Positions 27,855-37,887 are shown, numbered from the stretch's first letter. The stretch: DNA of 64,000 nucleotides from Lutimonas saemankumensis (GCF_020171465.1 NZ_JAIUZR010000005.1:1-64000), one strand, 5' to 3'. Notes: generated by a model not told the origin, from the sequence alone. Translations and numbers: made by a program.

Positions 27855-30085
27855 AATATTATCTTTTCCTTTTGATATTTATTTTCATGCATCCTGTTTT
27901 TGGGCAGGAAAGGGCTGAACCCGCTGAAGATCTGAAAATAGGCCTGGTTTTAAGTGGAGGAGGAGCAAAAGGTTTTGCTCATGTAGCCGTATTGAAAAAA
28001 CTCGAAGAGGCTGGTATTCGGGTTGATTATATAGCTGGGACAAGCATGGGAGCCATCGTTGGAGGCCTTTATGCCTCCGGATACAATGCCCGGGAATTGG
28101 ATTCGGTTTTAAGGGTAAACGATCTGAGTGGCTTGGTCCGAGATGACCTTCCAAGAGAAGTTTCGTCATTTTATCAGAAAGAAAACGATGGTAAATATGC
28201 GATTTCGCTGCCTCTTACGAAAGGTAAAATTGAATTGCCCTCCGCCGTGTCAAAGGGCCAGAATGCTTTCAATATCTTTTCACAATTAACGGAACATGTT
28301 CATGAAGTCGATGATTTCAGTGAGTTGGATATTCCATTTTTTTGTATCGCCACAAATCTGGAAACAGGTGAGGAGGTAGTTATGGACAAAGGCTTTTTAC
28401 CCGAGGCAATTCGAGCAAGCGGTGCTTTTCCCGGACTTTTAACACCAGTAAAAGTGGATGGAAAAGTACTTGTAGACGGAGGGATTGTTGATAATTTCCC
28501 TGTTGAGAAAATGAGAATGAAGGGTGTTGATTACATTATTGGAGTCAATGTTTCAGGAGGATTAAAGGATATTGAAAACATTAAAACACTTCCAGAGATC
28601 CTGTTGCAGATAGCAGGCTTCCAGATGTATAAACAATGGGATGATAAAATTGACGAATGCGATCTTTACATACGTCCTGACTTAGAGGAGTTCACTACAT
28701 TTTCATTTGATGAAAGTGAGGAAATATTGAAAAGAGGTGAAGAAGCCATGCAAAAGGTTGAAGTGGAATTAAAAGATATTGCAAGCCGACAAAAGGGAGA
28801 ACCCATGACAAGAACCATTGAATCGTTCAGATTCAGAGATGATTTCCTTATAACGGATATAAAGATTAAAGGAAATCGGAATTACACGGATCAGTATTGT
28901 ATAAAGAAACTGGGCCTGGAAAAGAACGAGAGAATAAGCAGAAAAGATTTTATGCGTGGAATCGATGTATTGACTGCTACGGGTAATTTTGAAAGTATTT
29001 TTTATAAGCTGATCTCGGATGGGGAAGGGGTCAGGGTAGAATTTGAGATTAATGAAAATAATGAAGAGACTTACATTCAATTTGGGGCACACTATGATGA
29101 CCTTTACAAAACAGGAATCCTCGTTAATTTTACGAACAAACATTTATTTTTCAAAAATGACTTTGTTTCGGCGGACCTTGTGATCGGTGATAATATCCGA
29201 TACAATATCGATTATTTTTACGACAATGGATTCAACTGGAGTTTTGGAATAAATTCCCGTTACAATACATTTAAGGCAGATGTGGTTACCAGTACGCTTC
29301 CTGACACAAGAAGTAACGGGAGTCTTGATACCGGCTTAAAGGTTCCCATAAAATATTTAGATTTTACAACGAGGCTATTTCTTCAATCCACCATCAAAGA
29401 CAGGTGGGCCTTTAGAGTGGGGATCGAACACAAATTCCTTAATACCTATACGGATGAGGTCATTGATAACGTGACCAATCGCATCTATTTTGAGAAAAGT
29501 CATTTTTTCAGTGCTTTTGGAAAAGTAATGCTGGACACCTATGATTCCAACTATTTTCCCAAAAAAGGAGTGTATCTGAATTCCGAATATCTTCTCTACG
29601 GACTGTCAAGCGATTTTAACAATAACTTCAATACATTTTCACAATTGTACGGAAGGGTGGGTCTCGCGTATTCTTTCTTTGATAAACTTACGTTACATCT
29701 AATTTCAGAGGCAGGTGTTACCATTGGCAACAATGAGAATAAGGTTTTGGATTACCATCTTGGGGGTTATAATGAAAACTACATAAATACCTTTATACCA
29801 TTTTACGGGTATGGATTTGCAGAGCTAAATGAATCTGCATTTTTAAGAACGGCATTGACTTTCAGGTATGAAATTTTTAAGAAGAATTTCCTTTCTTTTA
29901 CGGGCAATTTTGGAAGATTGAACGAAGATATCTGGAATGATGGCAGAATATTTGAAGATACCCGATCGGGTTATGCTGCGGGATACGGAGTCAACACTTT
30001 TATTGGACCGGTGGAACTGATTTATTCATGGAATCCTGACAATGAACAAAATCACTGGTACATCAATGTAGGTTTCTGGTTCTAA
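27851..30085 (+). CDS. Patatin-like phospholipase with C-terminal outer-membrane barrel
   Basis: 744 residues. Signal peptide (HPVFGQE); patatin domain (about 25-310) with oxyanion hole GGGAKGFAH, nucleophile Ser65 in GTSMG and catalytic Asp209 in VDGGIVDN; one POTRA-like segment (about 325-400; ITDIKIKGNRNYTDQ); then a BamA/Omp85-type beta-barrel to a C-terminal aromatic end (NVGFWF). This is the layout of type Vd (PlpD/FplA-like) proteins, in which the barrel presents the lipase. The 4-nt overlap with uvrC places it in a uvrC operon, an odd functional pairing. A strong bidirectional terminator follows. Confidence 0.93.
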   Translation: MKYYLFLLIFIFMHPVFGQERAEPAEDLKIGLVLSGGGAKGFAHVAVLKKLEEAGIRVDYIAGTSMGAIVGGLYASGYNARELDSVLRVNDLSGLVRDDLPREVSSFYQKENDGKYAISLPLTKGKIELPSAVSKGQNAFNIFSQLTEHVHEVDDFSELDIPFFCIATNLETGEEVVMDKGFLPEAIRASGAFPGLLTPVKVDGKVLVDGGIVDNFPVEKMRMKGVDYIIGVNVSGGLKDIENIKTLPEILLQIAGFQMYKQWDDKIDECDLYIRPDLEEFTTFSFDESEEILKRGEEAMQKVEVELKDIASRQKGEPMTRTIESFRFRDDFLITDIKIKGNRNYTDQYCIKKLGLEKNERISRKDFMRGIDVLTATGNFESIFYKLISDGEGVRVEFEINENNEETYIQFGAHYDDLYKTGILVNFTNKHLFFKNDFVSADLVIGDNIRYNIDYFYDNGFNWSFGINSRYNTFKADVVTSTLPDTRSNGSLDTGLKVPIKYLDFTTRLFLQSTIKDRWAFRVGIEHKFLNTYTDEVIDNVTNRIYFEKSHFFSAFGKVMLDTYDSNYFPKKGVYLNSEYLLYGLSSDFNNNFNTFSQLYGRVGLAYSFFDKLTLHLISEAGVTIGNNENKVLDYHLGGYNENYINTFIPFYGYGFAELNESAFLRTALTFRYEIFKKNFLSFTGNFGRLNEDIWNDGRIFEDTRSGYAAGYGVNTFIGPVELIYSWNPDNEQNHWYINVGFWF

Positions 30086-30087
30086 AC

Positions 30088-30117
30088 AAAAAAACCGGGC
30101 TTTGCCCGGTTTTTATT
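30088..30117 (+). terminator. Bidirectional rho-independent terminator
   Basis: AAAACCGGGC - TTT - GCCCGGTTTTT, a very stable stem between the convergent patatin and RND transporter genes. A-runs and T-runs on both sides allow use from either strand. Confidence 0.92.
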
Positions 30118-30130
30118 TCAATTACTTTTT

Positions 30131-33100
30131 TTATGCTGCTACTTTTTTTTCTTCAGGTTTTCTTTTTAACCACATTTTGAACCTTGTGACCAAATAGAAC
30201 AGAATGGGCACCACGATCAAAGTCAAAAATGTTGCTACAAAAAGGCCGTAAATAACCGTCCATGCCAACGGCCCCCAGAAAACAACATTGTCACCTCCAA
30301 CGTAGATTTGCGGATCTAACTGGGTAAACAAAGTGTAGAAGTTTATATTGAATCCTATTGCAAGAGGTATCAGCCCCAGAATAGTCGTTATAGCCGTTAA
30401 AAGCACAGGTCTCAACCTTGCTTTACCCGCTTTTACAATACATCCGAGTAATTCTTTCTTATCCAGATAATCATCTTCATCGAGTTCCAGCTCAGCCTTT
30501 TTTCTGTCTATGAGTAGTTGGGTATAATCAAGTAATACCACCCCATTATTCACAACGATTCCCGCAAGAGAAATAATTCCTACCATGGTCATCATGATAA
30601 CAAAAGAATTACCAGTTAGGATAAGGCCGCTAAATACACCTATCAGACTCAGGAAAATGGCCAACATGATAATTCCTGGTTTTGAAACTGAGTTAAACTG
30701 AAAGATCAGGATCAAAAAGATGAGTCCCAGTCCTGATATAAAAGCACCTACTAAAAAGGTCATCTGTTTATTCTGCTCTTCTATCTGACCTGTATAGTCA
30801 ATTTTTACGCCATTCGGTAACTCGGAAAATCCTTCCATTTCTGACTGAATTCTGCTTACTACTGCCCCGGCGTCTGTAAAACCAGGTGAAAGAGCCGAGT
30901 ACAAGGTTACGACTCGCTTTACATCTTTGTGTTTAATTGCACTGAATCCTGAATTGTTTTTTTGACTTGTTACGGCAGATACCGGAATTTCCTTGATCTT
31001 ACCTGTTGCGGGATCTCTGAAAGTAATTTTTTGATTGAATACCGCGCTTTTGTTATTCTTGTTCAGTTCATTAAACCTTACGTATATATCATAATCCTCA
31101 CCATCTTCTTTATATATTCCTGCCTTGGCTCCAAAAATTGAATTTCTAAGCTGCTGTCCTACCTGGCCCGCATTGACACCCAATTCTCCTGCCTTACGCC
31201 TGTCGACAGAAACATACATGGAGGGCTTTGATCGGTTTACGTCAATTTTTAATTCATCAATTCCTTCAATACTTTGCCTGTTGATGAAATCTTTCATCTT
31301 CTCAGCAGTAAATATGAGTTCAGCATAATCATCTCCCTCTATCTCAATATTAATAGGATATCCTGCAGGAGGTCCGTTCGCATCTTTTTCCACGCTAATG
31401 GCCACACCCGGGTAAATGCCAACAAGGGCTTCCTGGATTCTTTGCCTGAGGGCTTCACTGTCTTTTCCGCGTCTGAATTTAAACTCGCGCATGGAGGCCG
31501 TTATTTTTGCCTTATGAGGCATTTCAGCCGCCGAACCACCATCCGTTTGCGGATTTCCTGCACCTTCACCCACCTGGGCCACGGCACTTTCTACTAAAAA
31601 ATTAAAATCATTATCCCTGTATTCTTCAGCATTTAAAAAGGAATACACTCTTTTTTCAATATCACTGGCGATTTCATTTGTCTTTTCAATATCAGTACCT
31701 TCAGGATATTCTATATATACAATAATCTGATTTGGAACATTGTCAGGAAAAAACTCCACTTTTGTTCTCTGCATTTGAACGGAAGCTCCGAATCCTGAAA
31801 ACACAAGAAACAGCAGAAGAACGGTTCCAACGGATAGGGCATAAGGTTTCCAGCTGCTTAGAGCTCCTTTTAAGGTTTTTTCGTACAAGACTTCCCATTT
31901 TGTCAGGATATTATTCTGAAAATAATTGGCCATTTTTCTCAGAAAAAGCCTGTAGATCCATAATAGAAGCGCAGTTGTCAGCATGATCGACCCGAATATT
32001 TTGTATTCTCCTCCAACAAAAAGTATCAGAAGGCCAAAAAGGACCAAAATACCGGTTATTGAAAAAATACTTTTACGAGACATGTTCTTATCTTCAGTAC
32101 TCATGAATTGCGAGACCAATACAGAATTAAAGAAGATGGCAACAAAAAGTGAGGAGCCCAATACCACAGAAAGCGTTATGGGAAGGTAAATCATAAATTC
32201 ACCCATTACCCCGGGCCACAATCCCAGAGGAATAAATGCGGCAATTGTTGTCGCCGTTGAAATAATGATGGGAAAAGCAATTTCGCTGATACCTTTTTTT
32301 GCCGCAGCTTTCCTGCTCATTCCTTCTTCGTCCATCAGGCGGTACACATTTTCGACCACCACAATTCCATTGTCAACCAGCATACCCAATCCCATGATCA
32401 GGGCAAAAAGGATCATGGTATTCATAGTATATCCCAGTGCATTCAAAATCATCAGGGAAAGTAACATCGACATAGGAATCGCAAACCCTACGAAAAGTGC
32501 ATTTCTAAATCCAAGGAAAAACATTAAAACAGTGACAACCAATATGATTCCAAAAACAATATTATTGACCAGGTCATCAACCTGACCAATGGTTTTTGAA
32601 GACTGATCATTAGTTATACTGATCTCAAGATCTGCTGGAAACTCATTGATTCGGGCTTCTTCAACAATGACTCGAATCTTTTCGGCTGCAGCAACCATAT
32701 TTTTTCCTGCCCGTTTTTTTACATCGAGCATTACAACGACTTCTCCAAAATCTCTGGCGTAGGTTGTTCTTTCCTTCTCCTTAAAACTGACATCCGCAAC
32801 ATCCTTCAGGTAAATAGGGCTATTGTTTTCAGATTTGACCACAAAAAGGTCAAGATCCGATGGGTCATCAATTTCTCCAATGATTCTGATGGTTCTACGT
32901 TGCCCGCTGGAAACGAGATTACCGGCCGACATGGTTACATTTCCGTTACTGACCGCACTGATAACATCTTCAAAACTTACTTTTGCAGCCATCATTTTAT
33001 AAATGTCAACAGCCACTTCAACTTCTCTTTCCTGAGCTCCTCGAATATCTACCTGCTTGATCTCTGGTAATCCTTCAATTTCATCTTCCAGATATTCAGC

Positions 33101-33616
33101 ATAAAGTTTCAACTTTTCAACCGGATAATCACCTGAAATATTGATATTAAGGATGGGCATTTCCTCTGAAAGGTTTAACTCAAAAACATTAGGTTCTACT
33201 TTGGCACCATTAAAAGTTGGCCAGTCTTCACTTGCAGTTTCAGAGTCAATTTCGTCCTTTACTTTTTGTTTGGCAGCGTCAACACTTATGTTTTCATCAA
33301 ATTCAACGATTACCATTGAATAATCCTCCTGAGAAGTAGAAGTGATTTCAACAACATTTGAAATGGTTTTCAATTTTTCCTCAATAGGATCCGTCAACAG
33401 TTTTTCAACATCTTCTGCCGTATTACCCGGATATAACGAACTGACATAAATTTTGGTTTCTTTTATTTCCGGAAAGCTTTCTCTGGGCATACTGTTGTAA
33501 GCTGACAAACCTGAGAATAGTATGATCAGAATGACAACGTAAATTGTTGTCTTATTGTTAATGGCCCATGATGATAAACCAAACTCCTTATCGATGACTT
33601 TTTTCTGTTTGACCAT
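30131..33616 (-). CDS. RND-family (AcrB-like) efflux transporter permease
   Basis: 1161 residues, slightly longer than the roughly 1050 of AcrB. Inner-membrane proton-driven pump of a tripartite efflux system. It shows the duplicated RND plan: TM1 near residues 22-40, a large periplasmic loop, a TM bundle with GLGMLVDNGIVVVEN, a second loop and a second TM bundle with SLAGIVVNNGVVLLD. The proton-relay motif is VDN rather than AcrB's DD pair, so one canonical Asp is replaced by Asn. It is the last gene of the tetR-tolC-mfp-rnd operon, 2 nt after the adaptor gene. The substrate is not predictable from sequence. Confidence 0.95.
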   Translation of the reverse strand: MVKQKKVIDKEFGLSSWAINNKTTIYVVILIILFSGLSAYNSMPRESFPEIKETKIYVSSLYPGNTAEDVEKLLTDPIEEKLKTISNVVEITSTSQEDYSMVIVEFDENISVDAAKQKVKDEIDSETASEDWPTFNGAKVEPNVFELNLSEEMPILNINISGDYPVEKLKLYAEYLEDEIEGLPEIKQVDIRGAQEREVEVAVDIYKMMAAKVSFEDVISAVSNGNVTMSAGNLVSSGQRRTIRIIGEIDDPSDLDLFVVKSENNSPIYLKDVADVSFKEKERTTYARDFGEVVVMLDVKKRAGKNMVAAAEKIRVIVEEARINEFPADLEISITNDQSSKTIGQVDDLVNNIVFGIILVVTVLMFFLGFRNALFVGFAIPMSMLLSLMILNALGYTMNTMILFALIMGLGMLVDNGIVVVENVYRLMDEEGMSRKAAAKKGISEIAFPIIISTATTIAAFIPLGLWPGVMGEFMIYLPITLSVVLGSSLFVAIFFNSVLVSQFMSTEDKNMSRKSIFSITGILVLFGLLILFVGGEYKIFGSIMLTTALLLWIYRLFLRKMANYFQNNILTKWEVLYEKTLKGALSSWKPYALSVGTVLLLFLVFSGFGASVQMQRTKVEFFPDNVPNQIIVYIEYPEGTDIEKTNEIASDIEKRVYSFLNAEEYRDNDFNFLVESAVAQVGEGAGNPQTDGGSAAEMPHKAKITASMREFKFRRGKDSEALRQRIQEALVGIYPGVAISVEKDANGPPAGYPINIEIEGDDYAELIFTAEKMKDFINRQSIEGIDELKIDVNRSKPSMYVSVDRRKAGELGVNAGQVGQQLRNSIFGAKAGIYKEDGEDYDIYVRFNELNKNNKSAVFNQKITFRDPATGKIKEIPVSAVTSQKNNSGFSAIKHKDVKRVVTLYSALSPGFTDAGAVVSRIQSEMEGFSELPNGVKIDYTGQIEEQNKQMTFLVGAFISGLGLIFLILIFQFNSVSKPGIIMLAIFLSLIGVFSGLILTGNSFVIMMTMVGIISLAGIVVNNGVVLLDYTQLLIDRKKAELELDEDDYLDKKELLGCIVKAGKARLRPVLLTAITTILGLIPLAIGFNINFYTLFTQLDPQIYVGGDNVVFWGPLAWTVIYGLFVATFLTLIVVPILFYLVTRFKMWLKRKPEEKKVAA

Positions 33617-33618
33617 AA

Positions 33619-34794
33619 TTAAGAGTCTTGATTGATTATTTTCACTTTTTGGCCGTCGTTTACACTTCGTGCTCCTTCCATGATAATTTCGTTTCCGGCT
33701 TGAAGGCCCTGGGTCACTTCAATATAGTCACCTTGTGTAAGGCCGGTAACAATTACTCTTTTCTCCGCCGTAGCTTCATTTTTCGTATCGTTTTCAGATA
33801 TCACGTATACATATTGTTCTCCGCTTGCGTTTTCTGAAATAATACTTTGAGGAATCAACAAGGCATTTTCATTTGAGTAATCGTTGATTTTTAATTTTGC
33901 CGTCAAATTTGGCTTTATAGATCTGTCTTTATTGGGAAGGTCGATCTCAACTTTAAAGGTTCTGTTATTTGGGTTAATAAAATCTCCAACCTGTCTGACC
34001 TTCGAATCGATCTTTTTGCCTAAGACAGGAAATTCAACCTGCACCCTCTTGTTTCTGGTGATATTCCTAATATATTTTTCTGGGACATCGGTTTCGATAT
34101 ACATATTGTCAAGATTTACAATTCTCATGATTTGAGACTGTCCGGGCATGACAACACTTCCTTGTTCTGTAAGAACATCGTCAATGGTCCCTGAGAAAGG
34201 AGCTCTAATGATCGTTTTATCGACTTGCTGCTCCAGTTGAGCTATAGCCTGTATCTGAGCCTCATAATTGGATTTGGCCTGCAGGTATTGCATTTCACTT
34301 CCAATCTTTTGGTCCCACAAGCGTTGTTGTCTTTCGTAAGTGGTTTTTGCAAGATCAGCCTGAATTTTCAACTGAGCAAGTTGCTGACTAAGACCTCCGT
34401 CGTCTATTTGAGCCAATACTTCACCTTTTTTCACTTTTTGACCTTCCTTGACGAAAACAGTAGATAAAACCCCCGAGAATTCCGGATATATAATCAGTAG
34501 GTTTTTAGTGGTAACGTTTCCTTGTAGCTCAAGAAAATGCTTAAAGTCAGTTGTTTCAAGCTTATAAGTTGTAATAAGAGGGATTTTTTTACTCTCATCC
34601 AGTTCTGCAATGATAATATCCAGTTTCTTAATGTCCTGTTTGATCGAGTTCTGTTCAGATACCAGTTCAGATTTTTTTGCTCTGATGGATTCAAGATCTC
34701 TCGACTCGATCACATCTTCAACACTTTTATTGTCTCCACTACCGCATGAAGCCGTGAAAAGTATAACGAATAAAATGGGGAAAATCTTTTTCAT
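33619..34794 (-). CDS. Efflux RND periplasmic adaptor (membrane fusion protein), lipoprotein
   Basis: 391 residues from the ATG at 34794; the longer ORF start at 34815 would overlap tolC by 20 nt and put extra residues before a clean lipoprotein signal. The signal MKKIFPILFVILFTASC ends in a lipobox Cys. A coiled coil (about 30-55), biotinyl-lipoyl-like hybrid halves (GVLSTVFVKEGQKVKKGEVL), an alpha-hairpin (QADLAKTTYERQQRLWDQK) and beta-barrel domains (FSGTIDDVLTEQGSVV) follow. It bridges the RND pump and TolC. It starts 1 nt after the tolC stop and ends 2 nt before the pump gene. Confidence 0.93.
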   Translation of the reverse strand: MKKIFPILFVILFTASCGSGDNKSVEDVIESRDLESIRAKKSELVSEQNSIKQDIKKLDIIIAELDESKKIPLITTYKLETTDFKHFLELQGNVTTKNLLIIYPEFSGVLSTVFVKEGQKVKKGEVLAQIDDGGLSQQLAQLKIQADLAKTTYERQQRLWDQKIGSEMQYLQAKSNYEAQIQAIAQLEQQVDKTIIRAPFSGTIDDVLTEQGSVVMPGQSQIMRIVNLDNMYIETDVPEKYIRNITRNKRVQVEFPVLGKKIDSKVRQVGDFINPNNRTFKVEIDLPNKDRSIKPNLTAKLKINDYSNENALLIPQSIISENASGEQYVYVISENDTKNEATAEKRVIVTGLTQGDYIEVTQGLQAGNEIIMEGARSVNDGQKVKIINQDS

Positions 34795-34795
34795 A

Positions 34796-36130
34796 TTAAA
34801 ATAAGTTAAGTGCATTTTCTAATTCTACTTTTGATTGAATAATTTCAAGTATAGATTGTATGTAATCCTGTTGAGATCCAAACAATTGATTTTGGGTGTT
34901 AGTTAAGTCAATACTGCTACTGAGGCCTTCAAAGAATTTTATCTGCTCTTTTTCGGCGATCCGCTCAGCAAGAGCAAGATTCTTTTTAGAAGTCTGAAAC
35001 TGATCAAGAGAAAACTGATATTTATTTTTGGCTGTACTTACCTGAAGCTTTAAATTTTCAGAAATCTCATATTTTTCAATTTCAGATTGCATCAAATTTA
35101 TTTTTGCCTGCTGAGTTCTTGAACTTCTTTGTAAACTACTGAAAACAGGTATTTTCATGCTGATCCCAAATAAAGATGAATCAAACCAGTTTTCATCGAA
35201 TTCTTGAAATGCCAATTCGTCACCATACTGAAAAGTACTGTAATTGACAAAGGCATTTATCGACGGAATACTTTTACTTTTTTCGTACTTTACCAAAAGC
35301 TCATCTGAAAGCACCTGATTATCAGCGATTCTGTAATCTACATGGTTTTCCAGGTCAAAATCTTGATAAAGCATTTGCAGGTCTGTACTTTTTAAAGCCA
35401 GATTCTCCAGATTTTCTGTGAGTTCAACCTCTGTTTCAATGGGTATTCCTAAAGTAATGTTCAATGCCTGCTTGGAAATAGTTTCCAGCCTTGAAGATCT
35501 GTTAATCTCATTTTCAATATTCAGGAGCGTGATTTGCTGTTGCTCAAAATCCTGTTCCTCAGTGAATCCGTTTTGTAGTAAGATTCGAGTTTCATTCAGG
35601 TTTTTTTCAAGAACTTCTTTATTCTTATATAGAATTGCCAGGGTTTCCTGAGCAACTAAAACATTGCCATAGGCATTAATTACTGCCTCCCTTATGGTTT
35701 GATCTGTTTTTTCCTTGGCAAGATTGGAAATCATCAAAAAGGTTTTGGCAGATTGTAAACCAACAAGATAGGAACCGTCAAAAATCAATTGATTTACCGT
35801 AACAGTGGCATTCATATTTTGTTTTGTACCAAATACAACCGGGGTGAATTCACCTGGCTCGCCTCCAATTATTTCTGAAGGAATAAATGAAACCTGTTGT
35901 TTGATCCAGTTTTGATAATCTATACCAGCATCAACCTGAGGAAGACCGAAAGAAGTGGCCTCCCATTTCTGTTTCTCGGCAGCTTCGATATCAAGCGACG
36001 CATTTCGAACCGTATAATTATTTTTTAGGGCATATTGAATCGCCTCATCAAGGCTAAATGAATAAGCCTCCTGTGCCATTGTTGCGGGTATCCAGCACAT
36101 TACAAAAAATAGGGTAAATATCTTTTTCAT
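34796..36130 (-). CDS. TolC-family outer-membrane efflux protein
   Basis: 444 residues. Signal peptide ending MAQEAYS; two TolC-type helical repeats (SLDEAIQYALKNNYTVRNA marks the first; LQVSTAKNKYQFSLDQ lies in the second half). It forms the trimeric exit duct of the tripartite pump. Second gene of the operon: its start overlaps the TetR stop by 4 nt and its stop is adjacent to the adaptor start, so stoichiometric co-translation is expected. Confidence 0.93.
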   Translation of the reverse strand: MKKIFTLFFVMCWIPATMAQEAYSFSLDEAIQYALKNNYTVRNASLDIEAAEKQKWEATSFGLPQVDAGIDYQNWIKQQVSFIPSEIIGGEPGEFTPVVFGTKQNMNATVTVNQLIFDGSYLVGLQSAKTFLMISNLAKEKTDQTIREAVINAYGNVLVAQETLAILYKNKEVLEKNLNETRILLQNGFTEEQDFEQQQITLLNIENEINRSSRLETISKQALNITLGIPIETEVELTENLENLALKSTDLQMLYQDFDLENHVDYRIADNQVLSDELLVKYEKSKSIPSINAFVNYSTFQYGDELAFQEFDENWFDSSLFGISMKIPVFSSLQRSSRTQQAKINLMQSEIEKYEISENLKLQVSTAKNKYQFSLDQFQTSKKNLALAERIAEKEQIKFFEGLSSSIDLTNTQNQLFGSQQDYIQSILEIIQSKVELENALNLF

Positions 36131-36723
36131 TTTCTTAGAATATTTGATAATGTTTTGAGTCCTTTTTCGGTAGCGATAGCTCTGACGTGATATTCGAGAA
36201 ATGCATCTTTTAAATCAGGCAATCTGTAAGTTTCCGAGGGAAAGAATTCTCTGTTAGACAGATTCATGATACCACTTAAATAAAACCGGGTGATCAGATC
36301 AATATCAATACCTTTCCTGTAGTATTCTTCTTTAATTCCTCTTTTCAGATTATCTTCAATACAAAGATTCAGGGATTGAAACTGTTCTTCCTTTAACTGT
36401 TTGAAGATTTTTGGATAATATTTTTGGAGTTGATAACTCGGACTTGATTTTTCGTTTTTCAATTGATCATTGACCATTGTCTTTATCGTAAAGATCTCTT
36501 TGATTGGGTCATGTTTGGCTGAACAAACCATACAAATTGTGTCGTGAACCTTTTCTAAGACAAAAAAAGTAGTCGCCTGAACCAATTCCTGCTTGGTTGG
36601 AAAATGGGCATAAATGGTTTTTTTTGAGATCCCCATTTCGTGGGCGATGTCATCCATGGTAACACTTTTGAAGCCCAGGTTCAGGAACATATCCGAAGCT
36701 TTTTCTAATATTTTTTCTTTCAT
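36127..36723 (-). CDS. TetR/AcrR-family transcriptional regulator
   Basis: 198 residues. The N-terminal helix-turn-helix (about 5-50; SVTMDDIAHEMGISKKTIYAHF) is typical of TetR repressors; the C-terminal ligand domain is not family-specific. First gene of the efflux operon and overlapping tolC by 4 nt. A perfect inverted repeat (36744-36771) overlies its promoter, so autorepression with induction by a pump substrate is the likely circuit. Translation begins only a few bases after the predicted transcription start. Confidence 0.93.
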   Translation of the reverse strand: MKEKILEKASDMFLNLGFKSVTMDDIAHEMGISKKTIYAHFPTKQELVQATTFFVLEKVHDTICMVCSAKHDPIKEIFTIKTMVNDQLKNEKSSPSYQLQKYYPKIFKQLKEEQFQSLNLCIEDNLKRGIKEEYYRKGIDIDLITRFYLSGIMNLSNREFFPSETYRLPDLKDAFLEYHVRAIATEKGLKTLSNILRK

Positions 36724-36730
36724 AAGGCCG

Positions 36731-36761
36731 CAAAGATAAGCGCGGAAACTTTAAAAACAAA
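36731..36761 (-). promoter_or_regulatory. Promoter of the tetR-tolC-mfp-rnd operon
   Basis: On the minus strand the -33 TTTG (36758-36761) and -7 TATCTTTG (36731-36738) are separated by 19 nt, an exact match to the Bacteroidota consensus. The start codon lies 8 nt past the -7 element, so the transcript has almost no leader. Confidence 0.85.
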
Positions 36762-36771
36762 AAAAGTTTCC
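36744..36771. promoter_or_regulatory. Likely TetR operator
   Basis: GGAAACTTT (36744-36752), 10-nt spacer, AAAGTTTCC (36763-36771): a perfect 9-bp inverted repeat covering the promoter spacer and the -33 element. A third half-site-like AAAGTTTAC follows at 36772-36780. Its position fits repression by occlusion of RNA polymerase. Confidence 0.75.
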
Positions 36772-36921
36772 AAAGTTTACATAAAATTAATATGCGTCAC
36801 GTTTGACGAATAAAAGCGGCCAAAGTTACAAGGGAGGTTCTGTTTTTTTTATGCCGATTATTACGAGGTTCGATTGGAGGTTTTTAGCCAAGAATGGTTA
36901 TTTTTACAAAAAACAATTACT

Positions 36922-37887
36922 TTGAATATAGAAGAATACAGAAATGCTTTTCTGAACTATTTAAATGAAAAAATTGGTGACAGGGAACCACAAAATTTAT
37001 ACACTCCGATCAATTATATATTGACATTGGGAGGAAAACGAATGAGGCCTGTATTGGTCCTGATGGGTTGTCATCTGTTTTCTGAAGAATATGAAAAAGC
37101 CATGGAAGCCGCCATGTCAGTGGAAATGTTTCATAATTTTACTTTGATCCATGATGATATTATGGATAACGCTGATTTGAGGAGAGGTAAAGAAACAGTG
37201 CATAAAAAATGGAACCTTAATACTGGAATTCTTTCTGGTGACGCCCTTATGATCATGTCAAATCAAAGGCTTGAATCTTATGATGGATCCATATTTAAAT
37301 CCTTGATATCCCTCTACAATAAAACCGCACTTGAAGTTTGTGAGGGACAGCAGTTGGATGTTGATTTTGAGGAAGAAACTGATGTACAGCTTGAAGAATA
37401 TATAAAGATGATCAGTTTCAAGACAGCTGTTTTGGTTGGGGCCTCATTAAAAATGGGGGCCATTATTGGAGAAGCAATTTCTCAGGATCAGCAAAGGATT
37501 TATGATTTTGGATTAAATCTGGGGATTGCCTTTCAATTGCAGGACGATTACCTGGATACCTATGGAGGAAATGATTTTGGCAAACGCATAGGTGGAGATA
37601 TTCTGGAAGGGAAAAAGACTTTTCTTTACATAAAAGCTCTGGAAGCATCAGATCTGAGTGATAAAAATAAATTACTCGCCTTGTATTCGTCTGAATTGGA
37701 TCCCAAAGACAAGATAGAAGGTGTTAAGTCTATATTTAACAAGTACCAGGTAGATAAAGGGCTTTTGGAAAAGATTGAAGAATATACAAAGGCAGCTTTG
37801 ACTGATATTGAAGAATTATCCATCGCTTCAGAAAAGAAAAAATTATTAAAGGAATTTGCATTAAACCTGATGAATCGTACTACCTGA
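36922..37887 (+). CDS. Polyprenyl diphosphate synthase (trans-isoprenyl)
   Basis: About 322 residues from the TTG at 36922 (NIEEYRNAF), the start that best matches family length; an in-frame TTG at 36874 would add 16 residues. It condenses isopentenyl diphosphate onto an allylic primer, supplying quinone or undecaprenyl precursors. Hallmarks: GGKRMRPVL, the first Asp-rich motif LIHDDIMDNADLRRG, and the second QLQDDYLD. A weak promoter (TTG at 36874-36876, TATTTTTA at 36899-36906) would start transcription downstream of the longer start, supporting 36922. Chain length cannot be set confidently by eye. Confidence 0.93.
   Translation: MNIEEYRNAFLNYLNEKIGDREPQNLYTPINYILTLGGKRMRPVLVLMGCHLFSEEYEKAMEAAMSVEMFHNFTLIHDDIMDNADLRRGKETVHKKWNLNTGILSGDALMIMSNQRLESYDGSIFKSLISLYNKTALEVCEGQQLDVDFEEETDVQLEEYIKMISFKTAVLVGASLKMGAIIGEAISQDQQRIYDFGLNLGIAFQLQDDYLDTYGGNDFGKRIGGDILEGKKTFLYIKALEASDLSDKNKLLALYSSELDPKDKIEGVKSIFNKYQVDKGLLEKIEEYTKAALTDIEELSIASEKKKLLKEFALNLMNRTT

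Noticed and set aside
31125..34804. Plus-strand ORFs of 60-107 codons inside the RND and adaptor genes
   Set aside because: Antisense shadows of well-recognised proteins, with no promoter, no family resemblance and no sensible start.
34795..34815. Longer adaptor-protein start overlapping tolC
   Set aside because: ATG 34794 gives a clean lipoprotein signal peptide and a 1-nt gene spacing.
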